Positions 37,007 to 46,294 of a stretch of DNA of 64,000 nt are shown one piece after another (position 1 is the stretch's first letter; every line of letters begins with the position of its first letter). The stretch spans positions 462,501 through 526,500 of the forward strand of contig NW_026728903.1 in the NCBI RefSeq assembly GCF_030272615.1, read 5' to 3'. This DNA comes from Cryptomeria japonica. Lineage: Eukaryota; Streptophyta; Pinopsida; Cupressales; Cupressaceae. The notes below the pieces were generated by a model that was given only the letters and a program-made list of their open reading frames with translations, made no database searches and was not told the DNA's origin. A program made the position numbers and the translations under genes.

Positions 37007-37060
37007 AGAGAGAGGGAGAGAGGTAGAGGGATGGGGAGAGGGAGAGAGGGAAAGGGGGGA
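36096..37060. repeat. GA-rich array, segment 4
   Basis: Nearly 1 kb of (GA)n and GGGAGA repeats with the GAGAAGAAGGGGTATGGAGG unit near 36552, 36681 and 36764. Long open frames on both strands are repeat artefacts. Confidence 0.95.
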
Positions 37061-38105
37061 GGGAAATAGGAGGGGTCTTAAGGGGTCATAGGATACCATA
37101 TGACCTCTTAGGAAAAAATATGACCTCTAATGACACCTAAGGGGTCATATGGTGGGGTAATAAAATGATTTATTAAATTTAAAGTTATGAATAGAACATC
37201 ATACAACGAGGCTTCAGTAAAAAGTAAGTGTAAGAGCTTGACCTAACCCTAAGAGTACTTCTTAAGTTGTAAAACATATGATGCTATTAAATTTGCAAGG
37301 TTATTAGACTGATCTTGATTGTGACTCTAGGAATTACACACTTGATTGATGTTTGACAAGTGATGATCATCATATACTACCACTGCCATGCATACAACTA
37401 ACTTTAATTTCTCTAGGTGACAGGCATTGTGCAACAACATGGGAACTGTCGCATACCCACCACTATCATTCTACATGACATCATCTATGTTACTCTCCCT
37501 CTTTCTCTTCCTACCTATTGTTTCCTTCTGAAAAACATATTGCAGGTACTCTGACTCATCATGTTTCTTTTTTGGTCCACTATTTTCGACATCTGCTCTG
37601 ATCATTAAAAACACATTCAAGAAGAATATTGCTACAGGTTTCCTTGTTTGTCACAGTAATACACATGTGGTTCAATTTCAAACCCTATTCCTCCTATTCA
37701 ATATACACACACAAATCCATCAGTCAATTTTTTTAGGAGAGGATACATGATAAAAATCAAAGAGGAAGTTGCAGACAAGAAATAAATTCACTTCTATAGA
37801 AGTGCAGACACAGTTGCAGTGGGGTATGGAGAGAGGGAGGGAGAGAAGAAGAGAAAGAGGGATGGGCTATGGAGAAAGGGAGAAGGAGAGAGAGACAGAG
37901 ACAAAGAGAGAGAGAGAGGCACCTTGTATGCGTTTGAGAGGGGGAGACAATACACTTACATGTGTATATATATGTTTAATATATTATATATATACATATA
38001 TTATATGGATATAAACATATTATATATACAATATCATATTATACACATATTATATATTACATATATTATATGTATATACACATATTATATATAGAATATC
38101 ATATT
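37061..38105. other. Transposon T right interior, no gene, with simple repeats
   Basis: Near 37070-37155, AGGGGTCATA and its inverse TATGACCTCT recur and could fold. A small GA-rich patch with a TATGGAG unit lies at 37826-37920, and a (TATA/CATA)n stretch at about 37958-38105. The rest shows no coding signal. Confidence 0.5.
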
Positions 38106-38110
38106 ATACA

Positions 38111-38216
38111 GTAGCACATACGCGTTGTTTATAGTAAAGTTAGTGCATACGCGTTGCTTACACTATAGGTACCTCATACGCGTTGTTTAAACCATAAGTA
38201 CCCCATACATGCTTTT
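38111..38216 (-). promoter_or_regulatory. Transposon T right subterminal motif cluster, outer part
   Basis: Four copies read on the minus strand as AAGCATGTATGGGGTAC (38216), AACGCGTATGAGGTAC, AACGCGTATGCAC and AACGCGTATGTGC. The first matches the left-end copy at 13018 (AAGCATGTATGAG). Confidence 0.65.
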
Positions 38217-39053
38217 GACTTTTTAGGCTTGGAAATAGGCTTGGATGACAATGCTACGGTTTGGAAGTTTGATTTCCCTCCATTTCTCTCATTTTTGATG
38301 TGCTTTATTTCATCAACTTGGTTTATCGACTTTGTCATCATCAGGTTTACACTTCATAAACTAGGTATTTCTAAAATGGCCAACATATTTTCACGCATGT
38401 TTTGAGCTTTCTAACCATATAATTGTTTTTTAATTTGAACAACAATAACATATTATTATTGAATTTCTTTTACCAATGTCTCCATAGTTCTCACAGACAT
38501 AAGTGCACCATTTTTTGAATAACTTTTGATATACTTATCCAAATTTAAAAAGCTTTATATATTATTGTAGTGCACTTGATTCTTTAAAATTTAAAAAAAA
38601 TAAATTGTATTTTCGATTTGTTTAGTGCAATTTATGCTTCATGCACGAACATGTACTTAATTTTCAGGATGTGCTCGATTGGAAAAATCATAAAAAAAAA
38701 ATACTAAACAAGAAATTACAAAAAAATACACGTCGTCTAGTGCTCACTCTTAACTATCTTTCTTCCAAAGGATTTGTCAAAATACTAAATCTAATTATGA
38801 CTTTTTTGATGCACACGTCAGACACTATGTTATGTTTTTAAAAAAAAATCAAGGTCAGTTTTTTGTGCATGAAGGATTTGACCCCCTTAATCTTATCTAA
38901 TTTTTAAAAAGTTTAGTATTTTGGAAACTAGATTCAGAGTAATAAAATATTTGTTCTTTGATTATCTTCATATCTTGAGTGGATTACTTTCAAATTTTGC
39001 CTCCAAGTTCAAGTTCACCCGATTTCAAAAAAAAATGTGTCCACTAATACCCC
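38217..39053. other. Transposon T right end, no gene
   Basis: AT-rich sequence between the outer motif cluster and the right terminal repeat. No ORF with recognisable content. TGTGTCCACTA at about 39036-39046 is the inverse of the TGGACAC near the left end. Confidence 0.5.
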
Positions 39054-39079
39054 CTTTTTTGACCACCATCTTTGTGCAC
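39054..39079 (-). repeat. Transposon T right terminal inverted repeat
   Basis: Reverse complement of 12852-12877 with one mismatch. Element D coding sequence resumes immediately to its right. Confidence 0.78.
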
Positions 39080-39463
39080 TTACCCAGAAGATGAATGTCA
39101 TCAATGATGTCTCCTAAATCTGCAATGTAGGACTCCATAAATAAACCTACAATGTCTGTCAAGTAGGCATCCCAATCAAATAAAGTTGGAAGCCATGAAA
39201 TATCCTACTGCACTGAATCATAAGAAGGCAAAACTGTCGCACTAGTTGCATCATTAGGTGCAATAGGTGGTGTGATATCATAGGAGGAGATGAAATGCAA
39301 GGCTCAAGAATGGGGTCACATGTGAGAGTACCCAAGTTCAAATGCCCAAAGTTCTCCTCTAAATCTGAATCAACATAGGAAGAATCAACCTCATCAATAA
39401 TACCAAAATCTGAAAAAGAGTACAACCGAGATGCATGATCAACCACCCCAGTCACAATGATAT
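39080..39463 (-). pseudogene. Element D non-pol coding stretch, first half
   Basis: Continues the protease-side frame from 46295: RLYSFSDFGIIDEVD matches the RLYSFSHF of copia C (about 32620). From there it departs from any copia integrase. A frame with one TAG runs through DISWLPTLFDWDAYLTDIVG and ends IIDDIHLLGK at T. Together with 12443-12851 it replaces integrase, RT and RNase H by about 0.8 kb of unknown coding sequence. Confidence 0.6.
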
Positions 39464-40405
39464 TGTTAGGGTTCCCACAGATACTGAGCGGGGGGGGGGG
39501 GGGTGAATCAGTATTTGACCAGTAGTTTAATTTTCTTGAAACTGAATATGTAGAACATAAAGTAACAGTATACCGATATGCAAGAATTAATGCAAATAAC
39601 AGAATCAAAAACATCCACATGAAAAGAACACCATAACACAAGATGTTTAACGAGGAAAGTTGGTGTGGGAAAAACCTTGGTGGGATTTGTGACCCACAAT
39701 ATTCACTTACTGACCAATAAGAGAATATTACTTACAATGGGGGCCTGCACATGTAGGAAGGCCAACTGCCTAGAGCTCACTTCTCAATAAGAAGTCACAC
39801 TGACTTACAATGAGGATTTACACAAATCCAATATTCTGTACTGCTTTACAATAGCATCTTCAATGTTAGATTCAGTACCGGTTCTTGCTCTGTTCTTTAC
39901 ATATACCCTTGACCTACAATTCGCACATTAGGTTTGCCTTATAATTTATTTATGCTTCCTATCCATATCCTACAAATGCCTACAATGATCTCTTTTATAT
40001 ATAAGAGTCATTTTACAATTTGCCAAGTTGGCTTACAATAATAAACAAAATATTACATATCAAAAATCCTGTCGGCCTCAGTGCCGATATACATGTTCTT
40101 TTTTGTGCCGGTGTACATCTTCTGTGCCGGTGCCGGTGTAGATTGATCTTGTTGATGCTCGTGCACTATTTTGTTTGAGTAATGCTTTGCCGGTATAATG
40201 TCTTGTCGGTGCCATAGGATTGCAAGGTTGCCTGAGTAATGCTTTGCCAGTATAATGTCTTGCCGGTGCCATAGGATTGCAAGGTTGCCTGAGTAATGCT
40301 TTGCTGGTATAATGTCTTGCCGGTGCCATAGGATTGCAAGGTTGCCATCAATGACAAAACCTTCAATCACACACAGTTGCTCATTGGAGTGTCCATATGC
40401 CAACA
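39464..40405 (-). repeat. Element E 3' LTR
   Basis: Includes three tandem 57-bp units (40177, 40234, 40291) containing GTAATGCTTTGCCGGTATAA and GCCATAGGATTGCAAGGTTG. A G-run of about 14 bases lies near 39490. TATATAAGAG at about 39998-40007 (plus strand) is near a possible promoter region. Confidence 0.9.
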
Positions 40406-40762
40406 ATCTCCCCCTTTGGCATTGATGGCAACACTCATGAGAAATTTCAAAAAGATATCCAAAAATGTGTAGACCAAAAATGTTACCAAAAATGTGAGAG
40501 CTCCCCCTGAGCATGTGATCCTTGTGTTTTGAATTTTCTCATCTACTACTCCCCCTTTGGCATCAATGACAAAGGTTAGTAGATTTTGTAGTTGTACCAA
40601 TTCATAACCTCAACCTTGTAGTTGGGTGGTTATTATCTGAAGAATATCTCCCAAAATTAACTTTATGCCAGCCATAAACTTCTTGCTCTCCTTTATTGCT
40701 ATCTCAGTTCTGTACACTGTACCGGTGAGATGCTGCAAGTGCTATGCCGGTGTTTTGCTACC
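40406..40762 (-). other. Element E 3' untranslated interior
   Basis: Next to the LTR the minus strand reads AAAGGGGGAGAT, a likely polypurine tract; a second AAAGGGGGAG lies near 40549-40558. No gene. Confidence 0.55.
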
Positions 40763-43700
40763 CTATGTTAGTGCCTCTGAGATTTCCTTTCGCAAAGATG
40801 CTAAATAGGCCAATCTTGGACTTAGTTTAGATCTCAAGAATTTTGCTTTGTTTATTATTTTCTCTTTCTCTCTTTCTAATTTGAGCAATTCTTCCTCAAA
40901 ATTTGTTATCTTTTCCTCAAAAACTGATAATGTATCGGGCGAGTTAACAAAATTATCAGCAAGTTTATTGATCTCTTCTTGTACCTTGCTCATCTTTTTG
41001 TCTACATCTATGGTCAAAAAGTTTATCTTACAGGTGTCTTTGTACAGAGTTTTGTACTCTTTCAATAAATTGCACAGTTCCAGTAGAAGTGTGTCAAATT
41101 CCCTGTTACACTTCTTTATTCCTTCCTCAAAGAATTTTTGTTTCTCTTTTTCTATACTTTCCTTTACAGTTTCTACCTTTGTTTGTTCAAAATTTCCAGA
41201 AATATATTTACAAAGTGTATCCAACTGGCCTAAAGAATCTTTGTTGGCTATATTACAATTGGGAGCTATCGATTTCAAAACTGGAATTGAATCATCTATC
41301 ACTTTATAGGCTTGTGAGCTATAATCAGTTATTTTCTTGATAGATTCGAGCAATACCTCTGTTACATTTGATGGTGACCCAACAAACTGAGTGCCGGTGG
41401 AAATGACCATGCTAGTATTGACCTCTGGTAGGTCTGTTTGTGTCTCCATCTCTTTAAGCATTGGTTTTCCTGCATCATTTCTTACCAGTGGCATCTGTTC
41501 TGGAGCCTTTAGCTCTGTTGGTTTCTCTGTTTGTGTTCCAGATTCCATCTTTTTCACTGAAGCTGCTGCCGGTTTCTCTTTGTTTCCTGTTGTCGGTTGG
41601 TCTTTGTTTTTTGTTTTATCTGTTGTATCCTTGTCTACCACTATGTTGATTTTCTGAGTATCAACATTCACAGTATATAGGACTTTAGGATTAGGATTAT
41701 TATCCTCTGTGTCCATGCTCTCAGCTGCTGGTTGATCTTCTGCAGTTGTGGTTTTTACCGGTGGACTATTTAAAGGAGGTGGGCGTAAGTTGTCTCTAAT
41801 CTTGATACTTGGTGGTCCACCAACTTTACCTTTCCCTTTGTCCTTTTGATATACCAAAATGGGCTTGGGATTCCTATATTCTTCTTGTTTTTCTTTTTCA
41901 ACCAAGAATGTATCCCAACCATTTTCTGTTTCCTCTGAAACTTTAGTAACTCTACCTACCATTAGTGATATTTGCCAGTGTGCAGTGGAAAAAATTGTCC
42001 GGTTGGCCTGAGCTATCAAATCATCAATTTCCTTAGGTGAGTTGATCGAGTATACTGGAAGTAATTTCTCTATTTTTATTTTCTTATCCAACTCAATTAT
42101 TCCTTGCCTTCTGGCCTCAAGTCTTTTATATAGTTCATCAGGAATTTCATTTAGGACTTGCATCAAAAACTTTTTATATATGTCCATGTGTAATATAACA
42201 CTTTCCTCGACTTGTCCTTTCTCATCATTTGATAGGGTGTCATAGATTTTCCCTATGTTTTTCAATTTACCTTCCTCTGTGATCTCATTCAGTAGTATGT
42301 CAAGGGGGGCAAAGTCAGTGTTTGTCTTCTTCTTCCTTTTGGGGGTTAGCTTCTTCTTAGGTGTGGCTTTCTTGACTAGAGACCTCACAGCTTGTTGCTT
42401 TTGTCTTGTCCTTCTAGGTGAAGGAGTGGATACCAGTGAGGGGTCTCTTTTCCTAACAACTCTTTTGAAATTTGCTGGCATATCTCCTTCTGAGGAAGTA
42501 TCTACTAGTGATAGATGAGTTTCAGGTTGTTGGGCTACCAACTCATCTTCTGTTATGCCAGTTTTCTTTAGTACATCTTCCTTTATGGCTTTTGCTTGTC
42601 TGGTTCCTTTCCTCACAAATGCCTCAACCTTTTTCACTCTCTTTTTAGATTGAATTTGACTTTCAATGGTCTCAGCACTACCAAATACTTCTTCCTTTGG
42701 TTCATTGGGGGCTTCCAGAAGTGCTTTGGCATAAGTTTCCACAATTTGGTGATCTATTTCATACCCCATCTTTGTAACCCAGATTGTTCTTGGGATGACT
42801 TCTTCCATCCAGATCTCATCCTTTTTGATCACAAAGCATATATCATCCTTGTATTTGTTGACAATTTCTTGTGATAGTCTGATTCTTTTATTCATTCTGA
42901 CCTTTAGTGCTTGAAAATACTCATTGATATTCTTTTCTCTATTTTCACCCATGTTGTTGAATAAGTCAGACAATTGTTTTCCTACCGGTATGTCGAATCC
43001 AAAATCCTTGTAGCCTATACCGAGAGCCTGTTTGGTTATATGTAGCATTAAGCATACAAGTAAATTTTCAAATCTAAAGGTTCCTTTCTTATCCTTCTTG
43101 ATTTTTGCTAAGTTGTCAATTAACTCATCCTTTAACCATTCACAGATATCCATTTTTACATTGTCCTTCACCATGTCATGAGCACTTTTTATGCATAAAC
43201 TGGAAACAGAGTTAAGCCTATTAGCATGAGTTGCTTTGTAACCTAGAATCATGCTAACAAATCTAACATTTGTATCGGTCACATCATTAACCCTCAATGA
43301 TCTCTTGTCGGATGTTGCACCAGTTAAGTTTGTTACCAAGTCGTTGGAGACCTTCTTGATTTTGTTAGGTCTGCTACCGGTGGAAGGTAACCCTATTACT
43401 GCTTTCACAGCTACCTTTGTAATTTTATGCACTGAGTCAAGCCAAAAGAATGAACCATGTACCCTACTCAGAACTATCCTAACCACGTCCTTGGGAAATT
43501 TAGGAATGCGGAGGATTTTAGTGAATCCTAGGGTTTCAAAAATTTTATGTTCAGGTTTCACATTCCCGGAGTTGTCACATATAATAGACTTATACATTTT
43601 TTTGATTTCCTCATCACCTAATTCCTCTATGTTGCAATGAATATACATTCTAGGGTCTTCTGCATAAACAACACCTTTTGGAATTTTTGAAAAAGCACCT

Positions 43701-43816
43701 GTGTTGTCATCTTTCTTAGCTACCTCGGGAACTAGCTGAAACACGGGCCTAGGTCTTTTTATAACCTCGACTACTGTAGGGTTTGCTATGAATTCAGGCG
43801 CAGAGGAGAATGCCAT
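40763..43816 (-). CDS. Element E large ORF, 1017 residues, function unknown
   Basis: An uninterrupted ORF from MAFSSAPEFI, unusual among the decayed frames around it. I do not recognise a named domain. Residues 1-370 look globular; 119-147 (VHGSFFWLDSVHKITKVAVK then AVIGLP) loosely resemble a motif of plant transposon-associated proteins. From about 390 to 520 it is basic and low-complexity with an NLS-like run (KKATPKKKLTPKRKKK). A Pro/Thr/Lys-rich linker follows at about 660-810. The last 170 residues are strongly heptad-like (EEKITNFEEELLKLEREKEK), a likely coiled coil. It might be a structural or nucleic-acid-binding protein made for packaging in trans, but that is speculation. Confidence 0.6.
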   Translation of the reverse strand: MAFSSAPEFIANPTVVEVIKRPRPVFQLVPEVAKKDDNTGAFSKIPKGVVYAEDPRMYIHCNIEELGDEEIKKMYKSIICDNSGNVKPEHKIFETLGFTKILRIPKFPKDVVRIVLSRVHGSFFWLDSVHKITKVAVKAVIGLPSTGSRPNKIKKVSNDLVTNLTGATSDKRSLRVNDVTDTNVRFVSMILGYKATHANRLNSVSSLCIKSAHDMVKDNVKMDICEWLKDELIDNLAKIKKDKKGTFRFENLLVCLMLHITKQALGIGYKDFGFDIPVGKQLSDLFNNMGENREKNINEYFQALKVRMNKRIRLSQEIVNKYKDDICFVIKKDEIWMEEVIPRTIWVTKMGYEIDHQIVETYAKALLEAPNEPKEEVFGSAETIESQIQSKKRVKKVEAFVRKGTRQAKAIKEDVLKKTGITEDELVAQQPETHLSLVDTSSEGDMPANFKRVVRKRDPSLVSTPSPRRTRQKQQAVRSLVKKATPKKKLTPKRKKKTNTDFAPLDILLNEITEEGKLKNIGKIYDTLSNDEKGQVEESVILHMDIYKKFLMQVLNEIPDELYKRLEARRQGIIELDKKIKIEKLLPVYSINSPKEIDDLIAQANRTIFSTAHWQISLMVGRVTKVSEETENGWDTFLVEKEKQEEYRNPKPILVYQKDKGKGKVGGPPSIKIRDNLRPPPLNSPPVKTTTAEDQPAAESMDTEDNNPNPKVLYTVNVDTQKINIVVDKDTTDKTKNKDQPTTGNKEKPAAASVKKMESGTQTEKPTELKAPEQMPLVRNDAGKPMLKEMETQTDLPEVNTSMVISTGTQFVGSPSNVTEVLLESIKKITDYSSQAYKVIDDSIPVLKSIAPNCNIANKDSLGQLDTLCKYISGNFEQTKVETVKESIEKEKQKFFEEGIKKCNREFDTLLLELCNLLKEYKTLYKDTCKINFLTIDVDKKMSKVQEEINKLADNFVNSPDTLSVFEEKITNFEEELLKLEREKEKIINKAKFLRSKLSPRLAYLASLRKEISEALT

Positions 43817-44329
43817 GATGATAAATATCTTTTTCTGCCTTTGGATGGATTGATTGCTGAAGTGCTTTGCCTCTTTGCTCAGAATGCCTTAGCTTAGAAA
43901 TCTTCGTGCTCTCTGAAAGTTTGAATTCATGGTGAAATGAAATGGAGCCAAAAACCTTATTTTATAAAGTCTTTTCTGCTACCTACCACATTAATTGCTT
44001 GCCAGTAATGTATTAGCTCAACTTTGTTTGCCGATAATGAAAGATTTTCAACTTCTTTTCTCTAATCGAGGGAATAATAGCACACGTGTCATTTGATTGC
44101 CAAACCCTCAAGACAATTTTCTTCAATTTGATGAAGAACATCTTGCCGATGGAGCATTGCTCTATCCTGCCAGTGGAGCATCATATTGTCCTACCGGTGA
44201 AGCATTTGTTGGTTCTACCGGTGGAGGAGTAACCCCAATATTTAGTTCACCTTTTCTAATCCATTGCTTTGAAAATTCTTGCTTAACCTCTTCAACCTTT
44301 TCTTTACCTTTCAAGCTAGTACTTCGGTT
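43817..44329 (-). other. Element E spacer between its two ORFs
   Basis: No ORF on the minus strand. On the minus strand a Thr/Gly/Pro-coding low-complexity stretch rich in CCGGT motifs continues from the zinc-knuckle frame near 44300-44140. The part next to the large ORF is probably leader or intergenic. Confidence 0.4.
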
Positions 44330-45280
44330 ATCTACCGGTGTACCTTTACTTCTACAAAATTTAGCAATATGAAAAATCTTGTTACATGCATAACAAGTTA
44401 CATTATTTTTCTAAATAGCTTTCCCATAACCTATGCTAGTTTGTGTTCTACATTTATTTGATAAATGACCAAATCTACCACAAACATAACATCTTACATT
44501 CATTCTGCAATTTTTAGAGTTATGACCAATTTTGTTGCATTTGGTGCATTGACCAGTGGGAGGATTGATGTTTTGATAATTCCTAGATCTACATTCATTC
44601 GCCCTATGACCATATTTATTATAGTTAAAGCATTTTCCATTGAATTTGTAAGTATTAGAAGGTCTTACCGGTTTGCTGTGATCCTAGGTATTTGCAGTAC
44701 CAGAGCTTTCTCCAACTTCAAATCCAATTCCAAAAGTGTCACCTTTGGGTTTTTGATTCTTCAATAAGGTACCAAGTTCTTCTGAGCTTTTTTTGAATTT
44801 TTCTTTGTGTTGATTTGCAGTTTCCAATTCCCTTTCCAAGATTTCTTTTTGTCTTATTAGTTCATTTGAGTCATTCTGAGTATGCATCAGATCTATCTTC
44901 AACATGTCATTTTCATAGCTAAGTCTTGTGTTCTCATTTTCTGCATCACTTAGTCTTCTAGTCAATTCTTCTTCATTCTTCTTTCTGTCCTCAATCTCTT
45001 TGAAAAATCTCATAGTCATGTCTTGCATTTCATTTTTTGTTTTCATGATCTCTTGTTTTAATTTGCTTATCATATCATTTAGTGATTCCTTTTCATCATT
45101 CTCATTTTGCAATTTTTCACAAAGTTCTCTTCTCTTATTCCTTGTAATAGTAAGATTTTCTTGAAGTGCCTGAATAATGTCCTGAGCTGCTTTTAAATCA
45201 TCTTCTAATTTGATATTTTTTAACTTCTCTGCATCATAGTCAGTAAGAGCTCCTTCAAGTTGCTTCATCAAATTTTCCAT
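44330..45280 (-). pseudogene. Element E coiled-coil and CCHC zinc-knuckle protein
   Basis: ATG at 45280 starts MENLMKQLEGALTDYDAEK. About 190 residues of heptad-rich sequence (for example KLQNENDEKESLNDMISKLK) predict a long coiled coil. After TANT a TAG (about 44691; CAG to TAG fits) interrupts the frame. Beyond it are four Cys/His knuckles: CFNYNKYGHRANEC (second Cys lost), CTKCNKIGHNSKNC, CYVCGRFGHLSNKC and CYACNKIFHIAKFC (Gly-His partly altered). Coiled coil plus knuckles is the layout of a nucleic-acid-binding gag-like protein, yet no copia gag core is seen. Confidence 0.65.
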
Positions 45281-45337
45281 CTTTATCGGTGTCAAGATCT
45301 TCCTCAAGCTGTTAGGCTTCTGAAAATAGAGGACCAA

Positions 45338-45349
45338 GCTCTGATACCA
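45338..45349 (-). promoter_or_regulatory. Element E primer-binding site
   Basis: GCTCTGATACCA, the complement site for initiator-Met tRNA on the minus strand, two bases from the 5' LTR that starts at 45352. Confidence 0.9.
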
Positions 45350-45351
45350 AT

Positions 45352-46294
45352 TGTTAGGGTTCCCACAGATACTGAGAGGGGGGGGGTGAATCAGTATCTA
45401 ACTGGTAGTGTAATTTTCTTGAAACTGAATATGTAGAACATAAAGTAACAGTATACCAGTATGCAAGAATTAATGCAAATAACAGAATAAAAAACATCCA
45501 CATGAAAAGAACACCATAACACAAGATGTTTAACGAGGAAACCCGGTGTGGGAAAAACCTCGGTGGGATTTGTGACCCACAATATTCACTTATTGGCCAA
45601 TAAGACAATATTACTTACAATGGGGGCCTGCACATGCAGGAAGGCCAACTGCCTAGAGCTCACTACTTAATAAGAAGTCACACTGACTTACAATGAGGAT
45701 TTACACAAATCCAATATTTTGTACTGCTTTACAGTAGCATCTTCAATGCCAGATTCAGTACCGGTTCTTGCTCTATTCTTTACATATACCCTTGACCTAC
45801 AATTCGCACATTAGGTCTGCCTTATAATTTATTTATGCTTCCTATCCATATCCTACAAATGCCTACAATGATTTCTTTTATATATAAGAGTCATTTTACA
45901 ATTTGCCAAGTCGGCTTACAATAATAAACAAAATATTACATATCAAAAATCCTATCCGCCTCAGTGCTAGTATACATGTTCTTTTCTATGCCAGTGTACA
46001 TCTTCTGTGCTTGTGCCGATGCCAATGTAGATTGATCTTGCTGATGCTGGTGCACTGTCTTGTTTGAGTAATTCTTTGTCGCTATAATGTCTTACCAGTG
46101 CCATAGGATTGCAAGGTTGCCTAAGTAATGCTTTGCCAGTATAATGTCTTGCCGGTGCCATAGGATTGCAAGGTTGCCTGAGTAATGCTTTGCCGGTATA
46201 ATGTTTTGTCGGTGCCATAGGATTGCAAGGTTGCCATCAATGACAAAACCTTCAATCACATACAGTGTCTCATTGGAGTGTCCATATGCCAACA
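45352..46294 (-). repeat. Element E 5' LTR
   Basis: Same ends and layout as the 3' LTR, including three 57-bp tandem units (46066, 46123, 46180). The G-run near 45379 is shorter than in the other copy. Confidence 0.9.

Larger units (their letters stand above)
12852..39079. mobile_element. DNA transposon T, unclassified, with nested LTR elements
   Basis: The ends are 26-bp inverted repeats with one mismatch (12852-12877 and 39054-39079), starting GTGCACAAAGATGGTGGTCA. Both ends continue with a TGGACAC and A-run segment at slightly different spacing. Inside each end lie clusters of an AGCGYGTACG-like motif, inverted between ends. It encodes a DDE-type protein (minus) and a multi-exon protein (plus). 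The two halves of the element D reading frame lie just outside. Subtracting S3, B and C leaves about 13 kb. No clear TSD was found: the bases flanking the repeat are CGT and TTA. CAC ends and subterminal repeats recall CACTA elements, but the encoded protein does not. Confidence 0.72.
39464..46294 (-). mobile_element. Element E: non-autonomous LTR element carrying two non-pol proteins
   Basis: LTRs 39464-40405 and 45352-46294 (942 and 943 bp) run from TGTTGGCATATGGACACTCC to GGGAACCCTAACA on the minus strand and differ by roughly 5 percent by eye. TSDs are GATAT (39459-39463) and AATAT (46295-46299), one mismatch. The primer site is at 45338-45349. No protease, integrase, RT or RNase H is present. 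The 4.9-kb interior codes instead for a coiled-coil/zinc-knuckle protein and a 1017-residue protein. Its leader resembles that of copia A. It interrupts the protease region of D. Confidence 0.9.

Noticed and set aside
37955-38105. TATA-rich stretch as a promoter
   Set aside because: It is a TATA/CATA simple repeat with no gene downstream.
12852-39079. T as a clear CACTA element
   Set aside because: The ends can be read as CACAAAG and subterminal repeats are present, but no 3-bp TSD matches and the encoded DDE protein is unlike the CACTA transposase.
40848-43640. Plus-strand ORFs at 40848-41309, 42255-42518 and 43251-43640
   Set aside because: They lie antisense to the intact 1017-residue ORF, are hydrophobic, and have no motif; shadows.
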